Shown piece after piece: positions 26,248 through 35,794 of a DNA stretch of 64,000 bases. The translations under genes were made by a program, and so were the position numbers. The notes under the pieces are model-generated. The model made no database searches. It had not been told where the DNA came from and saw nothing but the letters and a program-made list of their open reading frames with translations. Position 1 is the stretch's first letter, and every line of letters begins with the position of its first letter. Origin of the DNA: Lysobacterales bacterium (GTDB lineage Bacteria > Pseudomonadota > Gammaproteobacteria > Xanthomonadales > SZUA-5); NCBI GenBank assembly GCA_022844165.1, contig JALHMH010000014.1:1-64000 (forward strand), written 5' to 3'.

Positions 26248-26955
26248 TCAGGCTGTGGCGGAAAGTGTCTGAGCCGCTTCGATGCGATAGCCGTGCAGAT
26301 AGATGGTCTTGAGCTGCCATCCGTTCCGCCCGTCGAGCCCCAGCTTACGGCGCAATCGGCTGATATAGGTATCCACAGAACGCGATGGGACATCCGGAGA
26401 CATGCGCCAGACTTCGCGCTGGATGCTGTCGCGACTGACCATCAGGTCGACACGGCGAAACAAATAGGCAGCCAAATCGAACTCGCGGTCGGTCACCGCT
26501 ATGCGTGTGCCGTTCAGAGCAATCGTTCGAGCTCGAAGATCGACCACAAATGGGGGTACCTCAACAATGCCGTCAAGCGCCGTCTCCACCCCGCTGCGGC
26601 GCAAAAGTGCCCGCAATCTGGCAATCAAGATTGCCGCATTGGGCGGCTTGCTCAGGTAGTCGTCAGCGCCAGCGTCCAGAGCAGCAACGGTGTCGGCATC
26701 CTGGTCCTTTGCGGTCAGAATCAGCACTGGCAGTGCGCTGTGTACGGAGTTGCGCAGCCAATGAACCAACTCAATGCCATTCTGATCAGGCAACATCCAG
26801 TCGAGAATGAGCGCATCAAGCGATCGCACCGCCAAACGTCGCCGAAATTCTGCGGCGTTACCATAGACTTCCGCATGATGGCCGGCACGTACCACGACCT
26901 CGCGCAGCCATGCGCTCTGATCTGCGTCGTCCTCAACGATGCCCACATTCGCCAT
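26248..26955 (-). CDS. OmpR/PhoB-type response regulator
   Basis: A 235-residue DNA-binding regulator. The receiver domain (1-115) has GIVEDDADQ, the acceptor in LILDWMLPDQNG, ILTAKD and LSKPP. The winged-helix domain (130-225) has ITVTDREFDLAAYLF-like sequence (IAVTDREFDLAAYLFRR), RSVDTYISRLRRKLG and TIYLHGYRIE, the recognition helix and wing of the OmpR class. No histidine kinase gene adjoins it. It lies 91 bases upstream of the receiver gene that begins the chemosensory set, on the same strand, so it may be autoregulated and may control the set, or be phosphorylated by the CheA hybrid; neither is shown by the sequence. Confidence 0.9.
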   Translation of the reverse strand: MANVGIVEDDADQSAWLREVVVRAGHHAEVYGNAAEFRRRLAVRSLDALILDWMLPDQNGIELVHWLRNSVHSALPVLILTAKDQDADTVAALDAGADDYLSKPPNAAILIARLRALLRRSGVETALDGIVEVPPFVVDLRARTIALNGTRIAVTDREFDLAAYLFRRVDLMVSRDSIQREVWRMSPDVPSRSVDTYISRLRRKLGLDGRNGWQLKTIYLHGYRIEAAQTLSATA

Positions 26956-27293
26956 GCGATCTCCATGTTCCGCCGTCAGCGCCGGGATAATGTTAACAAC
27001 AATTCACGCCGGCGCACGCATTGCCCGTGGTTTCGTGTTGAAACGCACCGCCGTGATACGTATCAGCCCGGGACTTATGGCGACAAGTAGCCACTGAGTC
27101 CTTGATGCAGCCGGATCTTCTCAGGCCAGCTATGTATGCTCGCTCGTTTTAGCCAAACCTCGCTGGCTCGCAGGTGTTGGAAGGCGAGGCGGATCGTCTG
27201 TTAATTCGATCGATTGGACAAATTCCGCGCCATCACCGCGAAACGGAGCCACAAATATCCTGGCTGAACGATGTACCGAACCAAGGAGGATGA
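26956..27293. promoter_or_regulatory. Divergent regulator/tpiA intergenic region with a perfect 12-base palindrome
   Basis: This 338-base region holds no gene that I can see. TGATACGTATCA at 27054-27065 is a perfect palindrome and could be an operator. TTGAAA (27038-27043) lies 17 bases before TATCAG, a weak promoter-like pair that overlaps the palindrome. A strong AAGGAGG (27283-27289) sits before the tpiA start at 27294. Confidence 0.3.
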
Positions 27294-28052
27294 ATGCGAC
27301 GCAAACTGGTGATCGGGAATTGGAAGATGAACGGCGCGAAGGCAGACATTGGAGCGTGGTTGGAGGGTGCGAACATTCTGGCGCGAAACCTGGCAATTCA
27401 AGTCGGAATTGCGCCGGCCGCACTGCATGCAAATTCAATACTGACAGGTCGGCAAGCACCTTTGCTTGTGGGAGGTCAGGATTGTTCGGCTGTGAGCAAC
27501 GGGGCGCGAACGGGAGAGGTCAGTGCGGCCATGCTGGCGGATGCAGGGTGCGATTTTGTCCTGGTAGGCCACTCGGAGCGTCGCCAGCATTGGGGCGAGT
27601 CGTCGGCGTTGGTGGCCCAAAAGTTCTTCCAGGCGCTTGATGCCGGATTGACGCCAGTACTCTGTGTCGGCGAAACGCGCGAGGAGCGAGCGCAAGGCGT
27701 GACCCGTAAGGTCTTGGCGGATCAAATTGGCGCGGTCATCGCCGCATGTGGTGTCGCTTCCTTCGCCTCCGCTATCGTCGCCTATGAGCCGGTGTGGGCG
27801 ATTGGAACCGGGCTGACTGCATCGCCTGAACAGGCGCAAGAGATTCATGCCTTCATCCGTGGCGAAATTTTTGCCGATGCTGCTATGCTTGCCAGCTCGC
27901 TGCTGCTGCTTTATGGCGGCAGCGTCAAGGGTAGCAATGCGAAGGATCTCTTCGCGCAAAAGGACATCGATGGCGGGCTCATTGGCGGCGCATCGTTGAT
28001 CCCCGAGGAGTTTGCTGCAATTTGCCGCGCGGCGGCAGCTACGGAAAGCTAA
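27294..28052 (+). CDS. tpiA: Triose-phosphate isomerase
   Basis: Interconverts dihydroxyacetone phosphate and glyceraldehyde 3-phosphate in glycolysis and gluconeogenesis. The 252-residue protein has all catalytic motifs: NWKMNG (Lys11), LVGHSERR (His93), AYEPVWAIGTG (Glu165) and the phosphate-gripping LYGGSVKGSN and GGLIGGASL. The strong AAGGAGG four bases upstream fixes the start. secG follows after 16 bases, a gene order common in proteobacteria. Confidence 0.97.
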   Translation: MRRKLVIGNWKMNGAKADIGAWLEGANILARNLAIQVGIAPAALHANSILTGRQAPLLVGGQDCSAVSNGARTGEVSAAMLADAGCDFVLVGHSERRQHWGESSALVAQKFFQALDAGLTPVLCVGETREERAQGVTRKVLADQIGAVIAACGVASFASAIVAYEPVWAIGTGLTASPEQAQEIHAFIRGEIFADAAMLASSLLLLYGGSVKGSNAKDLFAQKDIDGGLIGGASLIPEEFAAICRAAAATES

Positions 28053-28068
28053 AAGTCGAGTCGATGGA

Positions 28069-28554
28069 ATGAAAATTGCGCTAATTGTCTTTTATCTGGT
28101 CATCGCGATTGCGATGATCACCTTTATCATGATGCAGCGCGGCTCGGGTGCGACCGCAGGGTCGGGCTTTGGTGCCGGTGCCTCGGGTACAGTTTTTGGC
28201 GCCCGAGGGTCGGCGAACTTTCTCTCGTCCAGCACCAAGTGGCTGGCGATCTTGTTCTTTTCGCTCAGTATGGGGATGGCGGTGTACGAGAACCGTACCG
28301 GTACCGCGCGTGCCCAGCAGGAAGACCTGGGCGTCATGGGGCAGCTTCCGACAACGCCGGAGACGCCGGCACCGAGTGAGATTCCGGCAGCGCCGTCAAG
28401 CGAGCAGTCGCCGGCAGGTGCCGAAGTGCCGCCAGCGCCTGGTTCGGAGGCGGCGTCAGCGTCCGACGCTCCTGAAGCGGGTGCCGCAGCTGCTGCTACG
28501 ACATCGGAAACAAGTGACACGACTGGCGACAAGCCAGCAGAAAAAACGCCATAA
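28069..28554 (+). CDS. secG: Preprotein translocase subunit SecG
   Basis: Small inner-membrane subunit of the SecYEG export channel. From the ATG at 28069 it is 161 residues. Two transmembrane helices are visible, KIALIVFYLVIAIAMITFIM and LAILFFSLSMGMAVY, separated by the conserved Gly-rich loop QRGSGATAGSGFG and FGARGSANFL. After residue 85 it continues with a long Ala/Pro/Ser/Glu-rich tail that is not part of the core family; E. coli SecG ends near residue 110. Low-complexity tails of this kind occur in SecG of many proteobacteria. tRNA-Leu and nuoA follow on the same strand. Confidence 0.93.
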   Translation: MKIALIVFYLVIAIAMITFIMMQRGSGATAGSGFGAGASGTVFGARGSANFLSSSTKWLAILFFSLSMGMAVYENRTGTARAQQEDLGVMGQLPTTPETPAPSEIPAAPSSEQSPAGAEVPPAPGSEAASASDAPEAGAAAAATTSETSDTTGDKPAEKTP

Positions 28555-28570
28555 TCAATCGCTGAACCGT

Positions 28571-28655
28571 GCCGACGTGGTGGAATTGGTAGACACGCTA
28601 CTTTGAGGTGGTAGTGGGGCAACCCGTGACAGTTCGAGTCTGTCCGCCGGCACCA
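28571..28655 (+). tRNA. tRNA-Leu (anticodon GAG)
   Basis: An 85-base tRNA with a long variable arm (around TGGGGCAACCCGT), typical of leucine. The anticodon stem CTACT/GGTAG encloses TTGAGGT, giving anticodon GAG (28605-28607), which reads CUC and CUU. The T arm is GACAG-TTCGAGT-CTGTC, then CGCCGGC, A and encoded CCA. The acceptor pair 5-68 is A-C rather than Watson-Crick. It lies between secG and nuoA. Confidence 0.93.
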
Positions 28656-28759
28656 ACTTTTTCGCAACACCCCTGATTTTGCCAAGCTCTCGTGCTCGCT
28701 CGGAGTTGCATCCGAGCACTGACTGCGGGCTCAGCACAAAACCGGAGCGCCCGTCGCCT

Positions 28760-29119
28760 ATGGATCTCGCTCAATATCTGCCCATCGCGATTTTCTTGCT
28801 GGTGGCGACTGTCATCGGTGTCGCGTTGTTGTCGCTCGGCTCGATACTTGGCCCTAGCCAATCGAGCGCGCAGAAGCTGTCGCCCTATGAATGCGGCTTT
28901 GAGGCATTCGAAGACGCACGCATGAAGTTCGATGTGCGCTACTACCTTGTCGCCATTCTTTTCATCATCTTCGATCTGGAAATCGCGTTCCTGTTCCCCT
29001 GGGCTACCGTGCTGGACGAGTTGGGCTGGGCAACAATGGCTGCAATGGCTGTCTTCCTGGGGCTGTTGGTGGTTGGCTTCATCTACGAGTGGAAGAAAGG
29101 AGCGCTGGAATGGGAGTAA
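28760..29119 (+). CDS. nuoA: NADH-quinone oxidoreductase subunit A
   Basis: Membrane subunit of complex I, 119 residues from the ATG at 28760. It has three helices: [20 protein letters not shown], then [20 protein letters not shown] and [19 protein letters not shown]. The conserved LSPYECGFE motif sits in the loop that contacts the quinone-site region; the Glu in IFDLEIAF is also conserved. It opens the 14-gene nuo operon, in the canonical order A, B, C, D, E, F, G, H, I, J, K, L, M, N. The longer open frame upstream overlaps the tRNA end and shows no similarity, which supports this start. It overlaps nuoB by 10 bases. Confidence 0.95.
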   Translation: MDLAQYLPIAIFLLVATVIGVALLSLGSILGPSQSSAQKLSPYECGFEAFEDARMKFDVRYYLVAILFIIFDLEIAFLFPWATVLDELGWATMAAMAVFLGLLVVGFIYEWKKGALEWE

Positions 29120-29652
29120 GCGAGATTTTCCATAACCCGGTGCCGTTGGGTTCTGTCGATGACATTCTGCGACCCCACGCAGACAATCCTGTGCTGCAAC
29201 GTGGGTTTGCAACCACGAGCGCCGATGCTCTGATCAATTGGGCGCGCACGGGATCGATGTGGCCTATGACATTCGGTCTGGCCTGCTGCGCGGTCGAGAT
29301 GATGCATGCCGGCGCCTCGCGCCTGGATCTTGATCGATATGGAGTGGTCTTCCGTCCGAGCCCGAGACAGTCGGATGTGATGATTGTTGCCGGTACGCTG
29401 GTCAACAAGATGGCGCCCGCTTTGCGCAAAGTCTTCGACCAGATGCCGGAGCCCAAGTGGGTGATTTCGATGGGAAGTTGCGCGAACGGTGGTGGTTATT
29501 ACCACTACTCTTACTCAGTGGTTCGCGGCTGTGATCGCATCGTCCCGGTGGATATCTATGTGCCGGGTTGTCCGCCTACGGCGGAAGCACTGATCTACGG
29601 AATTCTGCAGCTGCAGAAGAAAATTCGTCGTACCAATACCATTTCGCGTTGA
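29110..29652 (+). CDS. nuoB: NADH-quinone oxidoreductase subunit B
   Basis: Peripheral-arm subunit that carries iron-sulphur cluster N2, the last carrier before quinone. The 180-residue protein has the paired cysteines in [11 protein letters not shown], then MGSCANGGG and [11 protein letters not shown], which together supply the four ligands. The start at 29110 follows AAAGGAG by six bases and overlaps the end of nuoA, which supports coupled translation. The N-terminal 30 residues are of ordinary length for this family. Confidence 0.97.
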   Translation: MGVSEIFHNPVPLGSVDDILRPHADNPVLQRGFATTSADALINWARTGSMWPMTFGLACCAVEMMHAGASRLDLDRYGVVFRPSPRQSDVMIVAGTLVNKMAPALRKVFDQMPEPKWVISMGSCANGGGYYHYSYSVVRGCDRIVPVDIYVPGCPPTAEALIYGILQLQKKIRRTNTISR

Positions 29653-29658
29653 GCCCCA

Positions 29659-30375
29659 ATGTCCGAATCGCCTGTACTGATCGATGCGCTTAAGTCACGC
29701 TTTGGCGACCAACTTCTGTCGACGACAGTCTGCTGCAACCAATTTACGATCGAAGTCGCTGCCGATCAGGCACTGGATGTGCTGCGGGCCTTACGCGACG
29801 AAAGCGGCTTTCGGTTCACGCAGATGATCGACCTTTGCGGCGTCGACTATCTTTCTTACGGCATCAGCGAATGGGAGACCGAAGCCGTTACCGATACAGG
29901 GTTCTCTCGCGGCGTGGATGGGGAAGGTCCCGGACGTTTCGACTGGGCCGGCAGGCCGCAGCAGAGCCCTGGCGCGAGGCGCTATGCGGCTGTCGTGCAC
30001 TTGTTGAGCATCGAACTGAACCAGCGGTTGCGTGTGCGCTACTTCGCGCCCGACGACGCGCTCCCGATTGTGCCGTCCCTGGTGGAGATTTGGAATTCGG
30101 CAAACTGGTTCGAACGAGAGGCCTTTGATTTGTTTGGGATCGTTTTTGAAGGGCACCCGGACTTGCGTCGCTTGCTCACGGACTACGGCTTCATCGGCCA
30201 CCCTTTCCGCAAGGACTTTCCGCTCATCGGTAACGTCGAAGTGCGTTACGACCCAGACAAGGGCCGCGTCGTTTATGAGCCAGTGACGATTGAGCCGCGC
30301 GTCGGGGTTCCGCGAGTCGTGCGCGAGGATTCACGCTATTTGCAGGCGCAGAACGAACTGGCGCAGAAGGGCTGA
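29659..30375 (+). CDS. nuoC: NADH-quinone oxidoreductase subunit C
   Basis: Peripheral-arm subunit (30 kDa type), 238 residues, encoded separately from nuoD, unlike the nuoCD fusion of E. coli. The family signature [20 protein letters not shown] lies near residue 150, followed by RRLLTDYGF and [10 protein letters not shown] loop of about 30 residues between ISEWETEAV and [10 protein letters not shown] ([20 protein letters not shown], about residues 80-105) lengthens the N-terminal domain, as seen in some gammaproteobacteria. The start ATG at 29659 lies 6 bases after nuoB. Confidence 0.95.
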   Translation: MSESPVLIDALKSRFGDQLLSTTVCCNQFTIEVAADQALDVLRALRDESGFRFTQMIDLCGVDYLSYGISEWETEAVTDTGFSRGVDGEGPGRFDWAGRPQQSPGARRYAAVVHLLSIELNQRLRVRYFAPDDALPIVPSLVEIWNSANWFEREAFDLFGIVFEGHPDLRRLLTDYGFIGHPFRKDFPLIGNVEVRYDPDKGRVVYEPVTIEPRVGVPRVVREDSRYLQAQNELAQKG

Positions 30376-30379
30376 AGCT

Positions 30380-31633
30380 GTGGCAGAAATTCGCAACTAC
30401 ACAATGAACTTCGGCCCGCAACATCCTGCGGCGCATGGCGTTTTGCGGCTGGTGCTGGAACTCGATGGTGAGACCATTGTTCGTGCCGACCCTCACGTAG
30501 GGCTCTTGCATCGCGGAACTGAGAAGCTCGCGGAAAGCAAACCGTATAACCAGTCGATCGGCTACATGGATCGCCTGGACTACGTTTCGATGATGTGCAA
30601 CGAACACGCTTACGTTCGGGCCATCGAACGCTTGCTGGGTGTGGATCCGCCAGCACGTGCGCAGGTCATTCGCACGATGTTCGACGAGATCACACGAATT
30701 CTCAATCATCTGATGTGGCTGGGCTCAAACGCGCTCGACCTGGGCGCGATGACTTTGTTCCTGTACGCATTTCGCGAGCGCGAAGAACTGATGGACTGTT
30801 ACGAGGCAGTCTCTGGGGCACGTTTGCACGCGACCTACTATCGCCCCGGCGGCGTGTATCGCGATCTGCCTGAGCAGATGCCGCAATACAAAGAAAGCCC
30901 GTGGACCAAGGGTGCTGACCTCAAGCGGCGCAACGACTGGCGCCAGGGTTCGATGCTTGATTTTCTTGACGCCTTTTGCGCGGATTTCCCAAAGCGTGTC
31001 GATGAGTACGAGACCCTGCTGACTGACAATCGCATCTGGAAACAACGGACGGTGAACATCGGTGTGATTTCACCCGAGATGGCGCTGCGCTGGGGCATGA
31101 CGGGCCCGATGTTGCGCGGCTCTGGCGTGGCCTGGGATCTGCGAAAAAAACAGCCGTATGCGGCTTACAACCGATTCGAATTTGACATTCCGGTCGGCGT
31201 CAATGGCGATTGTTACGACCGCTACCTGGTGCGCGTCGAGGAAATGCGTCAGAGCAATCGCATCGTCAAGCAATGCGTCGACTGGCTGCGCGGTAACCCC
31301 GGTGAAGTGATGGTACGCAACTTTAAAGTGGCGCCGCCGTCGCGCGTGGAGATGAAGGACGACATGGAAGCCTTGATCCATCACTTCAAACTGTTTACCG
31401 AAGGCTATTGCGTTCCGGCTGGCGAAGTGTATTGCGCGGTGGAAGCGCCGAAAGGTGAATTCGGTGCGTACCTGATTTCCGATGGGGCCAACAAACCGTT
31501 TCGCGTCAAGTTGCGTGCGCCGGGATTTGCGCATCTGTCGGCTATGGACGAGATCGTCCGCGGCCACATGTTGCCCGACGTCGTAGCTGTGATAGGCACG
31601 TTGGACATCGTGTTTGGAGAGATCGATCGATGA
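30380..31633 (+). CDS. nuoD: NADH-quinone oxidoreductase subunit D
   Basis: 49-kDa-type subunit that forms much of the quinone-binding pocket with NuoB. From a GTG at 30380 it has 417 residues. Markers are [15 protein letters not shown] near residue 10, [19 protein letters not shown], the [12 protein letters not shown]-like stretch ([13 protein letters not shown]), and the C-terminal [20 protein letters not shown] with DIVFGEIDR. The GTG start places the conserved [11 protein letters not shown] region directly behind it and lies 4 bases after the nuoC stop. The stop overlaps the nuoE start (ATGA). Confidence 0.96.
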   Translation: MAEIRNYTMNFGPQHPAAHGVLRLVLELDGETIVRADPHVGLLHRGTEKLAESKPYNQSIGYMDRLDYVSMMCNEHAYVRAIERLLGVDPPARAQVIRTMFDEITRILNHLMWLGSNALDLGAMTLFLYAFREREELMDCYEAVSGARLHATYYRPGGVYRDLPEQMPQYKESPWTKGADLKRRNDWRQGSMLDFLDAFCADFPKRVDEYETLLTDNRIWKQRTVNIGVISPEMALRWGMTGPMLRGSGVAWDLRKKQPYAAYNRFEFDIPVGVNGDCYDRYLVRVEEMRQSNRIVKQCVDWLRGNPGEVMVRNFKVAPPSRVEMKDDMEALIHHFKLFTEGYCVPAGEVYCAVEAPKGEFGAYLISDGANKPFRVKLRAPGFAHLSAMDEIVRGHMLPDVVAVIGTLDIVFGEIDR

Positions 31634-32157
31634 AGGCCCGACACTTGCACGCTGTGCCGGTCAATGCAGACCCTCTTCTGCTGCTGACGGACGCTTCGCG
31701 TAGCGAACTGGATCGCTGGATCGCAAAGTATCCGGCGGATCGCAAGCGCAGCGCCTTGCTGGCAGGTTTGCGCATCGCGCAGAAGCAAAACCAAGGTCAT
31801 TTGACCGACGATTTCATTGCGGCGGTTGCCAACTACCTGGGCCTGCCAGCGACTCAAGCGTACGAAGTGGCGACGTTCTATTCCCTGTTCCACATTGGCG
31901 GTTGCGGACGCAATAAGGTATCGATCTGCACCAACATCTCGTGCTGGCTAAACGGTGCAGATGAAATTGTCGAGCACACGACCAGGAGGCTCGGCATTGG
32001 CCTTGGCGAATCCACGCCAGACGGTCGCATTCACTTGATCGAAGAGGAAGAGTGTTTGGCCGGTTGTGTGCGTGCGCCGATGATGTGGGTCAACGGCGAG
32101 TACCACGAACACCTCACACCAGAGAAAGTGGACGAGATTTTGGAGGCTTTGCGCTGA
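31630..32157 (+). CDS. nuoE: NADH-quinone oxidoreductase subunit E
   Basis: 24-kDa-type subunit of the NADH-oxidising module, 175 residues. It is a thioredoxin-like [2Fe-2S] protein holding cluster N1a: the ligands are in [13 protein letters not shown] (Cys-x4-Cys) and [11 protein letters not shown] (Cys-x3-Cys). The N-terminal helical part includes [17 protein letters not shown] and [13 protein letters not shown], both usual. It overlaps nuoD by four bases and shares one base with the nuoF start (TGATG), so all three are probably translated in a coupled way. Confidence 0.96.
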   Translation: MKARHLHAVPVNADPLLLLTDASRSELDRWIAKYPADRKRSALLAGLRIAQKQNQGHLTDDFIAAVANYLGLPATQAYEVATFYSLFHIGGCGRNKVSICTNISCWLNGADEIVEHTTRRLGIGLGESTPDGRIHLIEEEECLAGCVRAPMMWVNGEYHEHLTPEKVDEILEALR

Positions 32158-33482
32158 TGGCACAGATGAACCCATTAGGTCTCGTTCCAGGGGCGCACAA
32201 TGTGTGCTTTACCACGTTGCACTTTGATGTGCCGTGGAGCTATGACAGCTACTTGAAATCCGGTGGTTATCAGGCGCTGCGAAAAATCCTCGAAGAAAAG
32301 TGGACGCGCGAACAAGTCATCGACATGGTCAAGGCGAGCGCGCTGCGCGGCCGCGGTGGCGCTGGCTTTCCAACGGGTTTGAAGTGGAGCTTCATGCCAC
32401 GTAACGCGCCAGGCACGAAGTACATTTTGTGCAATTCCGATGAGTCCGAACCCGGTACGTGCCACGACCGCGACATTCTGCGTTACAACCCACACGCCGT
32501 GATCGAGGGCATGATCATCGGTGGATTTGCGATGGGCGCCGCCGTTGGTTACAACTACATGCGCGGTGAGTTCCAGAACGAGCCGTTCGAGCATTTCGAG
32601 CAGGCGCTCCTGGATGCCTATCGCCACGGTTGGTTGGGCAAAAACATTCTCGGCTCGGGTTTCGATTTCGATCTCTACGCCAGTCTGGGTGCTGGGGCGT
32701 ACATCTGCGGCGAAGAGACGGCGCTGATGGAGTCGCTCGAGGGCAAGAAGGGCCAGCCGAGGTTCAAGCCACCATTTCCAGCTAATTTCGGGTTGTATGG
32801 CAAGCCCACGACCATCAACAACACGGAGACCTTCGCTTCGGTTCCGGCGATCATCCGCAATGGCGCCGAGTGGTTTTTGAACCTTGGCAAGCCCAACAAT
32901 GGCGGGCCTAAGTGTTTCTCGATTTCCGGGCATGTGCAGAAGCCGGGAAACTACGAGCTTCCGCTTGGCATACCGTTTAAGGACATGTTGCAGGTTGCCG
33001 GCGGGATACGTCCAGGCCGCACGCTGAAAGCGGTCATTCCGGGTGGGTCTTCCATGCCCGTTTTGCCGGCGAGCACGATGTTGGACATTACGATGGACTT
33101 CGACGCGCTGCAGAAAGCGGGGTCCGGCCTGGGCTCAGGCGCAGTGATCATCATGGATGACAGTACCTGCATGGTAAAGGCGCTCACCCGCATCTCGCGA
33201 TTTTATTACCACGAAAGTTGTGGGCAGTGCACGCCGTGCCGCGAAGGGACTGGCTGGATGTATCGGATGTTGGAGCGCATTTCTCATGGTAAAGGACGGG
33301 AAGAGGATTTGCCGCTCTTGAAAAGCGCGGCAGGCCAGATCGAAGGCCATACCATTTGCGCGTTCGGTGAGGCAGCAGCGTGGCCAGTACAGGGAATGCT
33401 GCGGCACTTCTATCCGGAGTTCGAATACTACGTTCGCCATGGACGCTCCATGGTTGATGATCAATTGAAGGTGGCGGCATGA
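32157..33482 (+). CDS. nuoF: NADH-quinone oxidoreductase subunit F
   Basis: 51-kDa-type subunit that binds NADH and FMN and cluster N3. The 441-residue protein has [18 protein letters not shown] (dinucleotide site), [15 protein letters not shown] (FMN region), [19 protein letters not shown], and the [4Fe-4S] motif [15 protein letters not shown] with a distant Cys in [14 protein letters not shown]. The start at 32157 has GGAGG ten bases upstream within the end of nuoE. The open frame upstream of this ATG lies inside nuoE and is not coding. The stop overlaps nuoG (ATGA). Confidence 0.97.
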   Translation: MAQMNPLGLVPGAHNVCFTTLHFDVPWSYDSYLKSGGYQALRKILEEKWTREQVIDMVKASALRGRGGAGFPTGLKWSFMPRNAPGTKYILCNSDESEPGTCHDRDILRYNPHAVIEGMIIGGFAMGAAVGYNYMRGEFQNEPFEHFEQALLDAYRHGWLGKNILGSGFDFDLYASLGAGAYICGEETALMESLEGKKGQPRFKPPFPANFGLYGKPTTINNTETFASVPAIIRNGAEWFLNLGKPNNGGPKCFSISGHVQKPGNYELPLGIPFKDMLQVAGGIRPGRTLKAVIPGGSSMPVLPASTMLDITMDFDALQKAGSGLGSGAVIIMDDSTCMVKALTRISRFYYHESCGQCTPCREGTGWMYRMLERISHGKGREEDLPLLKSAAGQIEGHTICAFGEAAAWPVQGMLRHFYPEFEYYVRHGRSMVDDQLKVAA

Positions 33483-35794
33483 GCGCGCAGCCGATTGCGG
33501 GCGCCGCGCCCGATACGGTCAGCATTGAGATTGATGGCGAAAAACTCGTCGCGCCCAAGGGTTCGATGATTATTCAAGCCGCCGACAAAGCCGGCATTTC
33601 AATACCAAGATTCTGCTACCACGAGAAGCTGGCCATCGCTGCCAACTGTCGTATGTGCCTGGTCGATGTGGAGAAATCGCCCAAACCGCTGCCCGCGTGC
33701 GCCACACCGGTCATGGAAGGCATGAAGGTCACCACACGCAGTAAGCGAGCACTCGATGCACAGCGTAATGTGATGGAGTTTCTTCTGGTCAATCATCCGC
33801 TCGACTGCCCGATCTGCGACCAGGGTGGCGAATGCGAGTTGCAAGACGTGGCGATCGGTTATGGGCGCTCGGTGTCGCGCTTTCAGGAACGCAAACGTGT
33901 TGTCGCGGATGAAGACTTGGGACCGCTCGTCGCTACCGAGATGACGCGCTGTATCCATTGCACGCGCTGCGTACGATTCATGGACGACATCGCCGGTACC
34001 ACCGAGTTGGGCGGCATGTTCCGCGGCGAGCACACCGAAATCGGCACGTACATCGGACGATCTCTGGAGTCGGAGCTCTCCGGCAACATCATCGATTTGT
34101 GCCCGGTCGGTGCGCTCACCAATAAAGTGTTCCGTTTCCGCGCGCGTCCCTGGGAGCTGGTCGCGCGTCCGCATCTCGGTTATCACGACGCTTTAGGCAG
34201 CAACTTGTATTTGCATTTGCGCCGCGGTGAGGTGCTGCGCGTGGTGCCACGCGACAATGAAGCGATCAACGAAAACTGGCTTAGCGATCGCGATCGCTAC
34301 AGCCATCAGGCATTGACTCACGACGATCGACTGACGTCGCCGCGAATCCGACAAAACGGGCATTGGGTCGATGCCAGCTGGGAGCAGGCCCTCACGGTTG
34401 CTGCCGATGCGCTCAAGGGTGTCGTGGCCAGACACGGTGCCTCGGCGTTGAGCACTCTGATTGCTCCCAATGTCAGTGCTGAAGAAATGTACCTGGCGGC
34501 GAAACTGACGCGCGCCCTGGGCTCAGATGCTGTCGAGCATCGGCTGCAGCAAATCGACTTTAGCGGCGAACAGTCTGAGCCGGCTTTTGCGACGCCGCTC
34601 GCCGAGTACGCGCATGCCCGATCGATTCTTTTGATCGGCAGTCACCCGCGACATGACGCACCGTTGCTCGGCCATCGCATTCGCTGCGCGTGGCGAGCGG
34701 GTGCGCAAGTGCATGCGATCAACCCGTTCTCGACGCGTCAGGTATTCGAGTTGAGTCAGTCGCTTTTCGGCTCGCCGGACCAGCAGTTGGCGGATTTGGC
34801 TGCTGTGGCGCGTGCAGCAGGTGGCAGCGCTTTCCCGGCACAATGGGCAGCGTTGGCAGATGCCTCGCGGCATGGCAATGCGGCCGCGGCCATATCGAGG
34901 TCGCTCGCCGAATCCAGCACGAGTAGAGTGTTGTTCGGTGCCGCTGCTGCCAGTCACCCGCGTGCGTCGCTGCTTCGCCAGTTGGCTCGTTTTGTCGCGC
35001 AAGTGACCGAGAGTTCTTTCGATGAGTTGCCACAAGGTGCAAACGCCAAAGCGGCTTGGCGCGTTGGTGCGGTGAGCACCTCTGCTTACGGTTCGAGCAG
35101 AGCTTATGTTTTGTATGGCGCTGAGGCGCCGCAGGACTTTGCCCATGGGCAGATGATTGTCGATGCGCTGAAAGGTGCCGAGGCTGTCATTGCATTCTCG
35201 GCCTTCGCACACCCGACTTTAGCCAGTTCGGCCTCCGTGATTTTTCCGATCGGGCTCCCCCCTGAGGTCGATGGTTCCTACGTCAACGTTGACGGTCTGG
35301 TTCAATCGTTTGCTGGTGCCGCGAAACCGCCGGGTGAGGCCAGGGCAGGGTGGCGCGTGTTGCGGGCTCTAGGCGAAAAGCTGGGTTTGCCTGAATTTCA
35401 CTTCACGGATTTTGCAAGCTTGAGCGGCCAGGTTGTTCCTCTGCTGGCATCGCCGGCTGCGGCACTGCAGGGTCGGGATGCCGCCGTACCGACGGTGGGG
35501 GAGGGGTTCATCGTGCAGCGCGTGATGCCGATCTACAACGTCGATAGCGTGGTACGACGTTCGCCATCCCTGCAAGGTACGGTCATTGCGGACGATGGGT
35601 CTTTGGGATTTCATCCGGAAGACGCTTTGGCGCTCGGTATCGGACAAGGCGGAACGGCCAGTATCGAGGGCATGCGTTACACCGCAGTTGCCTCGAACGA
35701 AGTGCCCAGGGGCGTGGTTCGCGTGCCGAGCGGGACGATCGCAACCATGAAGTTGCCAGTGACCGGCGGAACGGTGCAGGTGAGCCATGGATGA
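33479..35794 (+). CDS. nuoG: NADH-quinone oxidoreductase subunit G
   Basis: 75-kDa-type subunit, 771 residues, carrying several clusters. In order: a ferredoxin-like [2Fe-2S] domain ([20 protein letters not shown] with CATPV), the His/Cys cluster region ([18 protein letters not shown]), a [4Fe-4S] pair ([14 protein letters not shown] and [10 protein letters not shown]), then the molybdopterin-oxidoreductase-like domain that has lost its cofactor in complex I. An extra N-terminal cluster site outside the core (N7) was not seen in this reading. Its C-terminal half is the least conserved of the complex. It overlaps nuoF by four bases and nuoH by eight. Confidence 0.95.
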   Translation: MSAQPIAGAAPDTVSIEIDGEKLVAPKGSMIIQAADKAGISIPRFCYHEKLAIAANCRMCLVDVEKSPKPLPACATPVMEGMKVTTRSKRALDAQRNVMEFLLVNHPLDCPICDQGGECELQDVAIGYGRSVSRFQERKRVVADEDLGPLVATEMTRCIHCTRCVRFMDDIAGTTELGGMFRGEHTEIGTYIGRSLESELSGNIIDLCPVGALTNKVFRFRARPWELVARPHLGYHDALGSNLYLHLRRGEVLRVVPRDNEAINENWLSDRDRYSHQALTHDDRLTSPRIRQNGHWVDASWEQALTVAADALKGVVARHGASALSTLIAPNVSAEEMYLAAKLTRALGSDAVEHRLQQIDFSGEQSEPAFATPLAEYAHARSILLIGSHPRHDAPLLGHRIRCAWRAGAQVHAINPFSTRQVFELSQSLFGSPDQQLADLAAVARAAGGSAFPAQWAALADASRHGNAAAAISRSLAESSTSRVLFGAAAASHPRASLLRQLARFVAQVTESSFDELPQGANAKAAWRVGAVSTSAYGSSRAYVLYGAEAPQDFAHGQMIVDALKGAEAVIAFSAFAHPTLASSASVIFPIGLPPEVDGSYVNVDGLVQSFAGAAKPPGEARAGWRVLRALGEKLGLPEFHFTDFASLSGQVVPLLASPAAALQGRDAAVPTVGEGFIVQRVMPIYNVDSVVRRSPSLQGTVIADDGSLGFHPEDALALGIGQGGTASIEGMRYTAVASNEVPRGVVRVPSGTIATMKLPVTGGTVQVSHG

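Noticed and set aside
34523-35212. Minus-strand frame of 229 residues opposite nuoG
   Set aside because: nuoG is continuous with its expected domain order; no domain is recognisable in the reverse frame.
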